A stretch of DNA of 64,000 nucleotides, taken from positions 1 to 64,000 of the forward strand of contig CAVYWD010000002.1 in assembly GCA_963772225.1 (NCBI GenBank). The letters run 5' to 3'. This stretch comes from CAVYWD01 sp963772225. GTDB lineage: Bacteria; Myxococcota; Myxococcia; Myxococcales; UBA5297. A program made the position numbers and the translations under genes. Position 1 is the first letter of the stretch, and every line of letters begins with the position of its first letter. Of the stretch, positions 1-9,000 are shown in pieces. The notes below the pieces were generated by a model that was not told the origin of the DNA, did not search any database, and saw only the letters and a program-made list of their open reading frames with translations.

Positions 1-2
1 GG

Positions 3-3000
3 GCGAAGGCGGCGGTGAGCAGCCGCTACTACAGCGCGGCGCTGGCGCTGGCGGAGGGCGACCACGCGATGCAGGTGGTGGCGACCGACGCGCAGGGGCG
101 CACGGCGAGCGTGCGGCGGACGGTGAGCGTCGACCGTACGCCACCGTATCTGACGGTGGACCAGCCGTCGACGAACCCGGCGGTGGTGACGATGTCGCCG
201 TATCGGCTCGAAGGGACGGCGGGGGACGCGCACCTGTCGAGCGTGACGGTGAATGGCAACCCGGCGGTGGTGCTGGCCGGCAATTACAGCGCGACGGTGG
301 CGCTCTCTTCGGGGAACAACGATTTCGTGATCGAGGCGACGGACCTGGCGGGGAATCGCACGAGCGTGACGCAGCGGCTGACGATCAACGGCGGGACGCC
401 GCCGACGGTGCAGATCGTCGAGCCGATGGACGGGGCGAAGGTGGCGAGCCCGGTGGTGACGGTGCGCGTGAACGTGACGGCGTTCGCGGCGATCTCGTCG
501 GTGCAGATCGGCGCGGGGCCCGCGCCGGCGGTTTCACCCGGGGTGTACCAGGCGAACGTGGCGCTGGCGCTGGGCTCGAATACGATTACGGCGACGGCGA
601 CGGACGCGAATGGGCTGGCGGGGAGCGCGTCCATCGCGGTGAGCTACAGCGACGCGGCGCAGGAGCCGCTGGCGGTGACGGGCGTCGACCCGGCCGACGG
701 GACGACCGGCGTGGAGCCGAATGCGCTGGTGTCGGTGGCGTTCAACAAGGCGGTGGATCCGGCGAGCCTTTCGGGAAAGGTGACGGTGCTGCGCAACGGC
801 GCGGCGCTTCCGGGCGGGTACCTGCTCGCGCCGGGCGGGCAGATCGCCACGTTCTCGGCGAAGGACGCGCTGCCCGAGGGCGAGACGCTGACGGTGAAGG
901 TGTCGGGGCTTCTGGCGCAGACGGGGCCCGGGCTGGCGAGCGACTTCGCGAGCCAGTTCACGGTGCGGCGGCCGCTGACGCTTTTGCGCGGAGTGGTGAC
1001 GGACGACGGGATGCAGCCGTTGAGCGGGGTGCGGGTGGACCTCGTGGGGACGCAGTTTTCGACGACGACGGGCTCGGACGGGAACTGGGCGATCTTCGGA
1101 GTGCCGGAAGGGACGGCGGTGGTGAGCTACACCGGAGGGACGACCTCCGACGGGCGGTCGCTGCCGCAGGTGAAGCGCAAAGTGTACGTGACGGCGGAGA
1201 AGACGACGCGGGACCGGGTCGTGGCGCTGACGCCGACGGACAAGAGCTCGGCGCAATACGTGAATGCTTCGCAGGCGTCGACGCTGAGCTTCCAGGGCGT
1301 GCAAGGGGCGCTTTCGGTGAACGTGCCGGCGAACGGATTCGCGTTTCCGACGGGGGCGATGTCGGGGTTCGTGACGGCGACGCGGCTTGCGCCGTACGCG
1401 CTGCCGGTGCCGATGGAGGCGCGGGCCTCGCCGGCGATGCTGTGGCAGGTGGGCCCGTCGGGGACGCGGGTGATGCAGCCGTCGACGCTGACGTTCCCGA
1501 ATGCGACGGCGCTGCCCGCGGGTCGGTTGGCGATGCTCCTGGCCTACGACGACACGAGCCTATTGGTGACGCGGGTGGGCTTTGGAAAGGTTCGCGCGGA
1601 CGGGAGCGCCATCGACGGCTTGGCGCCGCTGGCGATCAAATCGATTGAATACTTGGGGTACATGCCGCTGACGCAGGCGCAGAGCGACGCGGTGGCGCAG
1701 GCGCTGAGCTTGCCGGGGAGCGGGGTGAGCCCTTTGGACGGCGGGGCGAGCTTCTTCCGGCTGCAGCGGGAGCGGTTTGCGCGGCTGATGCGGCCTTTGC
1801 ACGGGTGGGACTTGCTCGCGCTGCCGTTCGAGGGCGTGGCACATGCGCAGCTCTTCGAGTTCGGCTTCGATTTCGACCCTGGATACTCCGGGCTGGACTC
1901 GACGTTCGCCGACTTTGGCCCGGCATGGGTGAGCGGGAAGGTGCGCACGCCGTCGGAGCGGCAGGTGACCATTGCGCTGAGCCAGCCGGTGCTGAGCGAC
2001 AGCGCGCCGAACGTGTCGAGCTTCCGCCGAGGGGATTTGCTGGCCATTCAGTTCCAGGCGGCGGTGGACACGGGCAACGGAGCGGACCCGAGCACGGCGG
2101 TGGTGGATGCGCAGCTCACGGCGACGGACCCCAGCAAACCCATTCCGGCGGATTCGAGCTGGCACGCGAGCGGGACGTCGCAGGTGACGGTGGCTGGCAA
2201 TGTGCCGTTGGCGGAGCTAGGCACGACGCGCATCGAGCTGACGGCGGCGGTGGGGACGGACCAGCGCAAGGTGGTGCTGGAGGCGGCGCTCGCGGCGGCG
2301 GCGGCGGACGGAGGGACGGGCGCGGACAGCGTGCTGACGCTGCGCAAGGTGCTGGACACGTCGGAGACGGGAGGAGAGGCATTCCAGGCGGTGGGGTTGT
2401 ACGCGGGGATCGCGGTGGAGGTGGACGGGCCAGGGGACGGGCCGAGCGGTTCGGTGACCGATGGGACGGGGAGCTATTCCGTCGAGGTTTCGCCGAGCGG
2501 CGAGGAGATGGGGATCAGTTGCGCGACGCTCTCCGGGGTTGGGCTGCGAGCAGTGCCGCGGGTGGATGTGTTTGGGGTGACGCATTTCGAGTCGGTGATG
2601 ACGGATGTGCCGGCGTGCTCGGCGAGCTACAGCGTATTCCCGGGGTCGGGGGCGCAGGCGGACGTGCTCATCGACGCGCGGTTCTTCCAGGGGGCGCTGC
2701 GGTTCGTGGACCGGCAAGGCAATGCGCTGCCGCCGGTGTGCGCGGGGATGGCGACGGAGCGGGACGCGGCGAGCGGGGAGATTGAGCGGATCTCGCGAGC
2801 GGACGCGGAGACGACGGAGGTGCATTTCTTCCGGGAGTCGGATCTGAATACGGAGTTCGCGAGTTGGACGACGAGCTTTGCGAACGAGCAGACGTGCGAC
2901 GGGAGCGAGTCGGGGGCCGTGCCGCACGGGCGGTACGGGAAGCTGCGGCTGGGGCCGACCTCGCCGAGCGTGGGAGCGGCGCGCGCGCAGTGTTTGTCGC

Positions 3001-6000
3001 GGGGTGCGGCGGGGCTGGCGGATCCGTCGTGCAGCATCAACGGGCCGAACTTCGTGCGGCTGTCTGCGGGGGAGCGGCTGGTGGTGTTCGCGGTGAACCA
3101 CGCGACGGGCTACGCGGGGATGACGACGGTGACGGTGCCGGCGGTGGTGCGGTCGGATCGGGGTCCGAACGGGGAGTGCGCGGCGGACACGGCGGCGGGC
3201 GGTCCGCTGACGACGGTGGTGGACGGGAAGAGCATGACGGTGTCGCGGTGCACGATGGAGGATTTGTCGATTACCGCGGATATGGTGATGTATCCGCCGG
3301 AGATCGAGGTGCGGGTGGAGCGGCGTGCGCCGGACGATGGGGTGCAACCCGCGAGCGGGTCGCAGAGCCACCTGATTCGCACCGGCGGGGAAGCGACGAC
3401 GCGAGACGAGTATGTGCAGGTGTCGACGCGGTGGCGGGTGCGGCGGCCGGCGGTGGATGGGGGCGTGGCGGATGGAGCGACGGACGCGGGGACGGCCGAT
3501 GGGGGCGCGGCCGATGCGGGCGCTTGCGGGGGTGGGCAATGCCCGGGGCCGATCGGCGATCCGCAGGGCGATGCGGGGCAGCTGCTCGAGGTGCTGTGCT
3601 CGGAGCTGCCGGCGGGTGCGCCGAAGACGAATTGCTTGAAGGACGACTCGGAATGGGTGGACGTGCCGGCCGGGGTTTCGCCGCTCGCGGGGCACGTGGT
3701 CTATGTCGCGAATTCCGCGGTGACGAATCCCGGGAACAATGTATTTGCGATCAAACCCGGGCAGTCGAGCGCGACGCTGGTGGCGGCGTCGAGGTACAAG
3801 GACGCGCAGGGGCAGCAGGTGTCGGTGAATAGCCTGGAGCGGGCGAACTGGTACGTGCACGCGGTGGGGTATCCGCTGTACGGGCGGCCAGACAATTCGA
3901 CGGTATTCGATCCGCAGCATCCGCCGCCGGAGGTTTGGCAGGACCTGACGCCCGGGGGCCCGGTGGGGCTGCCGGTGAAGGCGCTGGGGTTGAAGAACGT
4001 GTACCGGCACTACGAGGCGGACGGGACGCTGCGGGAGAGGTACGACCGGGCGCGGGAGCACGAGTTTCGGGTGGTGGAGCTGAGCGAGGCGCAGGTGGTG
4101 GCCAACGCCGGTGGCGCGGACGGCGGCGTTGACGGAGGGGAGGCGAGCTCGGGGCGGGTGATGTTGGGGAAGGCGGACGGCGGGGTCGTGACCGGGGAGA
4201 ATGCGTCTGCGGACCTCAATGACGAGTCCTACCAATTCCTGGCGAGCCTCTTGGAGCCGGACGACCCGAAGCGGGCGACGACGCCGATAGGCCAGTACGC
4301 GGTGCGGTTGGGCACGGACGAATACGGGATCGACTGCAAGGTGACGCTCGATTCAATGAGCCACGGGATCACCGGCGACTGTGGCGGGGATTCGCTGGCG
4401 GACGTGTTGATGGCGGGCGACCTTCTGTACATCGAGCTGTATTTGTCTGGGAACGCGGAGAACGTGCTGTACCGGTTCAATTTCTATGGATTGGCGCCGC
4501 GGAGGGATTTCCTGTCGGCGGGGAGCCAGTTCACGGCGGAGAGCGCGATCGCCGCGAACGATGCGAACGGCCAGGGCGCCGTCGGTCGGGCGGTTTCGCA
4601 GCCGGCGCTGGCGGAGTTCTTCATCCAACCGGCGCGATTCCAGGCGGGCGTGGTGGATGTTTGCACGCAGCTGGATGGGACGACGAATCAGTGCGCGGCG
4701 TCGACGCTGCTGCGGCGGGCGAGCTTCGCGGCGCAGGGCGATGGGACGTATTCGTTGACGGAGATGTGTGGGCAGAGCGGCGTGGCGTGCCTGGACAGCG
4801 AGCCATTCTCGCAGGAGGCGTTGTCGGGGGTCGACGGGGCGCGGCGATTTAGGTTGCCAGTGCCGCCGCAGTACGTGGCAATGCCGGGCTCGAGCCTGGA
4901 GAACGCGCCGGCGAGCGTGTTCGCGGTGGTGAGCGGGGCGAACGCGAGCGAGACGATGGTGCTGGGGACGCCTCGCGGGAGCTTTAGCGGCTACCACGCG
5001 GTCGCGCCTGGACAAGAGCGGGTGGGAGGCATTGATCTCGCGGACGGGCACCTGTCGTTCGAGCACGAGGATATGGCGGCGCGGCAGCTCAACGAAGTGG
5101 TGCGATTCGCGCGGGTCTACAACAACCAGAATAAGGACGTTTCGCCGCTCGGGGTCGGGTGGACGCACAATTGGGACGGGTACGTGGTCGAGGAGACGCC
5201 TGGCCGGTACGCGCTGGTTCTCGGTGGGCAGGCGCGGCCGTTCCCGACGTGCAATCTGAGCGACACGACGTATACGTGCGCGAGCGACAACGGGCACGGC
5301 GGGAAGCTGCAGGTAAATGACCCGACGTCGGCGACGCCGAGCTTCGAGTACACGAGCGAGGCCGGGGTGGTGCATCGGTTCGACCGGGCGTCGGTGAACG
5401 GCGTGGGGCGGGGCCGGCGCGCGTGGCTCTTGACGGCGATGGACGAAGGGCACGCGCGGGCAGGGAGCGACGGGCTGACGAATACCATCGGCTGGACGGT
5501 GCTGAGCTACGTGGATGGCACGGATCTCTTGAAGAAGGTGCAGACGCGCGGGAGCCTTTGGCTGGACTTCAGCTACGTGGACGTGGACCAGTCCAAGGAC
5601 ACGGCGGTGCCGTCGCGGATTCGAAATCTCGCGGGCGCGAAGCACTTCAAATACTTGCAGTCGGTGGCCCTGAAGCAGGGGAGCCAGGATCCGATCCCGG
5701 TGCTGCACCAGGTGAGCTACACGCAGCAGAGAGGGAACTTGATCTCGGCGCAGCGGACGACGGACCTGCCGGCGCAGAACTGGGTCTACGTCCATATGGC
5801 GGTGCCGGACGGAGCGGCGAGCGTGCAGGCGGAGCTGCAGCGCAGCGAGCTGACGTCGGCGCAGCTGCATTTGTCGGATGCGAGCGGGAGCGGCGACTAC
5901 GTGCAGTGGGAGGCGAGCTTTGATCGCGGTGCGGCGACGAGCTATGGGCATGTGAACTCGGCGTCGGTGGTGACGTCGGCGGTGTTGCCTGGGCAGCAGG

Positions 6001-9000
6001 GTAGTCCATTCACGGTGGATTATCAGTCGGCATCGCGGAAGCTGACGCGGGCGGATGGCATGCAGGTGAATGACACGCTGAACGACTACGGGAACGTCAA
6101 TACGGAGCAGCTGCCGCTGTCGAAGACGAGCGCGCAATGGGGGAGCGACGCCAAGGGTGGCGTGGTGCGGCCGCAGACGCAGACGGCGCAGAGTGGGCGG
6201 GCGGTGAGCAATACCTATGACGGCAGTCTGCGACTCACGGGCAGCACTCTGGTGAATGCGCCGACGGAGGCGCACGAGACGCTTCCGGCGGCGGGAGTGG
6301 CGGAGAAGAGCCAGCTTGCCGGGCTGACGCGGGACTCGAGGTACGGGAGCTCGACGCTGACGACGATCCCGGGACCGAATGGAACGATTCAGATCATGAC
6401 GCCGCTGGACGCGAAGGGGCATGGAGACCCGGCGGGGATCACGGTGAAGGACGAGCAGGGGAATGTGGCGTTGAGCCGGAGCACGACGTTCAACGACGAC
6501 GGAATGCCGCTGACGGAGACCGATGAGCTGGGTCGACACCTGACGTATTCTTACGCTCTTCAAAACCCGTTGGGGCTGCCGGACTCGGTGACGGTGAAGA
6601 CGGATTCACCGGCGGACGGAGCGCTGGGGACGCTGCATCGGAATCTGCATTACGACCAGTACGGGAGGCTGACGGGGATCGACGAGGTGGAGACGGGGGC
6701 GAGCACTTCGTGGAGCTACGACAGCCAGGGACGGAAGCTGACGAGTAGCCAGCAGGGGACGCCGGCGCAGGTGTGGCATTACGCGTATGCGCCGGTGGAC
6801 CCTGCGGACAACAAGAGCTTCTCGGTGGTGGTGGACGACCTGGGGACGCTGCCGGCGACGTCGCTGGTGGTCGTGACGGAGACGCTGGACGGGACGAGCC
6901 ACGAGAGGAAGCAGTATTACGCGGACGGGCTCTTACTGGGAGAGACGTTTGCCTACGGGCAGCCGCAGACGCTGGGCGTGCGGAAGTATCGGTATGAGAA
7001 GGGGCGGATGACGTCGTCGACGGACGAGCGGGGCTTTGTGCGCTCGTACACGTATGACGACAACGGGCGGCAGACGAAGGTGGATGTGACGGACGCGGGT
7101 GGGGTATCAAGGACGGAGGTGGCGTACGGGCTGGACAGCGAAGGACGGCCGACGACGGTGACGGGCTCGGACGGGCAAGTGACGGCGATCGACTACGACA
7201 TTCTGGGCCAGGCGGCGAAGTGGGACTACGGGTTCGCGGACGCGCAGGGCACGGCGCGGGACGTGGAATCGGTGACGCGCGACATTCGCGGCGCTCTGAC
7301 GCAGCGGACGTTCGGGAGCGCAGCGCCGCTGCATGTGCTGACGACGACGCTGGACGGCGTGGGTCGGCCGTTGACGACGAACAGCGCCGAGAGCTCGGCG
7401 GGCGGAGTGCACGAGGTGCGGCAGTACGATGGGCTCGGGCGGCCGACGGCGGTGGAGGACAACGAGCTCGGGCTGAAGGATGAGCTCGAATACAAAGACG
7501 TGCTGGGCCGAATGACGCTGCACGTGCGCTCGGTGCTCTCCGGGGCGTTGACGCTCACCGATACCGAAGTGAGGACGTACGAGGACAAAGGGACGAGCGC
7601 GCCGAGCGTGGTGCACGTGACGCATACCATCGCGACCGGCATCGGGAATGCGACGCGGACGAAGCGTGTGGACTCGACGGTGGACGTGGCCGGGCGAGTG
7701 TTGTCGAGCACGGAATGGGTGCCGCCCGCCGGCGGGCCTGGGGACCCTGTTGCGGCGACGACGAGCTACACGTACGACCCGCGGGGAAAGCTGCTGGCGA
7801 TGACGGAGCCTTTGGCGCCGGTGGCGACTGCGGACGGGACGCAGACGGAGGCGTACGCGCGGACGAATGCGTTCACGTATGACGCGCTGGGGAATTGGCT
7901 GACGGCGACGCTGTCGGACGGGGCGGTGGTGCGCTTCACGCCGAACGCGGCGGGGCAGGTGGAGAGTCGGACGGGGCCGCACCCGGACGACAATTGGAGC
8001 TTCGAGTATGACGGCTTCGGGAGGCTGACGAAGAAGGCACTCACGCCAGCGACCTCGAGCGCGGCGCCGGCGGCGACGTGGACGTTGGTGTATGGGCCGA
8101 ACGCGGCGGACGCGAAGGGGAACGCGCTGGGCGCAGGGCAAGTGAGCCAGACGGACCCTGCGGGCTACACGACGGTCGCGAGCTTCAATGCGCGCGGGAA
8201 GCTGCTGAAACAGGTGGCTGACGACGTGGGAGCGAGCCGGTCGTCGACGAATCAGCAGGTGAAGGAATACGGATACGACGGGCCGTTTTCGAAGAGCGAG
8301 AAGGTGAGCGAGGGCCTGTCGGTTGGGACGACGACGCGCAAGCTTGACGACCGGGGCCGCCAGACGTGGCAGGAGGACGTTTGGTCGAAGGCCAGCTACG
8401 GTCACGACTACGTCACGACGAGCCCTTGGACCGGGCGCACGGTGGCAATCACGCAGACGTACACCTCCGGGGCGCAGACGCGGACGCAGCAATCGGCGTT
8501 GGAGGTGGACTCGCTGGGGAACACGATAGCGAGGACGCTGGGGCCGAATGGGTCGTCGGTGACGGACCGGTGGCTGTTCGATGCGGGGGGATTGGTAACG
8601 AGGGAGAGCCTGTCGGGCAAGCCGGACCGGGTGAACATGTATATTGAGGGATTGCTGACGCAGTCGGTGTATGGGGGCGTCGAGCCGACGGCGTATTCGT
8701 ACTATTCGGATGGACGGTTGCAGGCGGTGACGTATCCGTCCGGGCGAGTGCGGACGAGCGTCTGGAATCGGCGCGGACTATTGGACCTGGAGACGTACGG
8801 CGTGGGTGCGGACGTGCAGCGCACGCGCATGACGTACGACGCGGGCGGGTACGTGAGCGCCGTGATCCAAGGATTCACGACGAGCGACGAAGCTGCGCGG
8901 CAGTACATCAATGGGCCGATGGGGGAGACGCTGTCGGTGACGCTGCCCGGGCAGGTGGGGAGCTTTGCGTACGGGTACGACGGGGCGAGGCGGCTGGTGT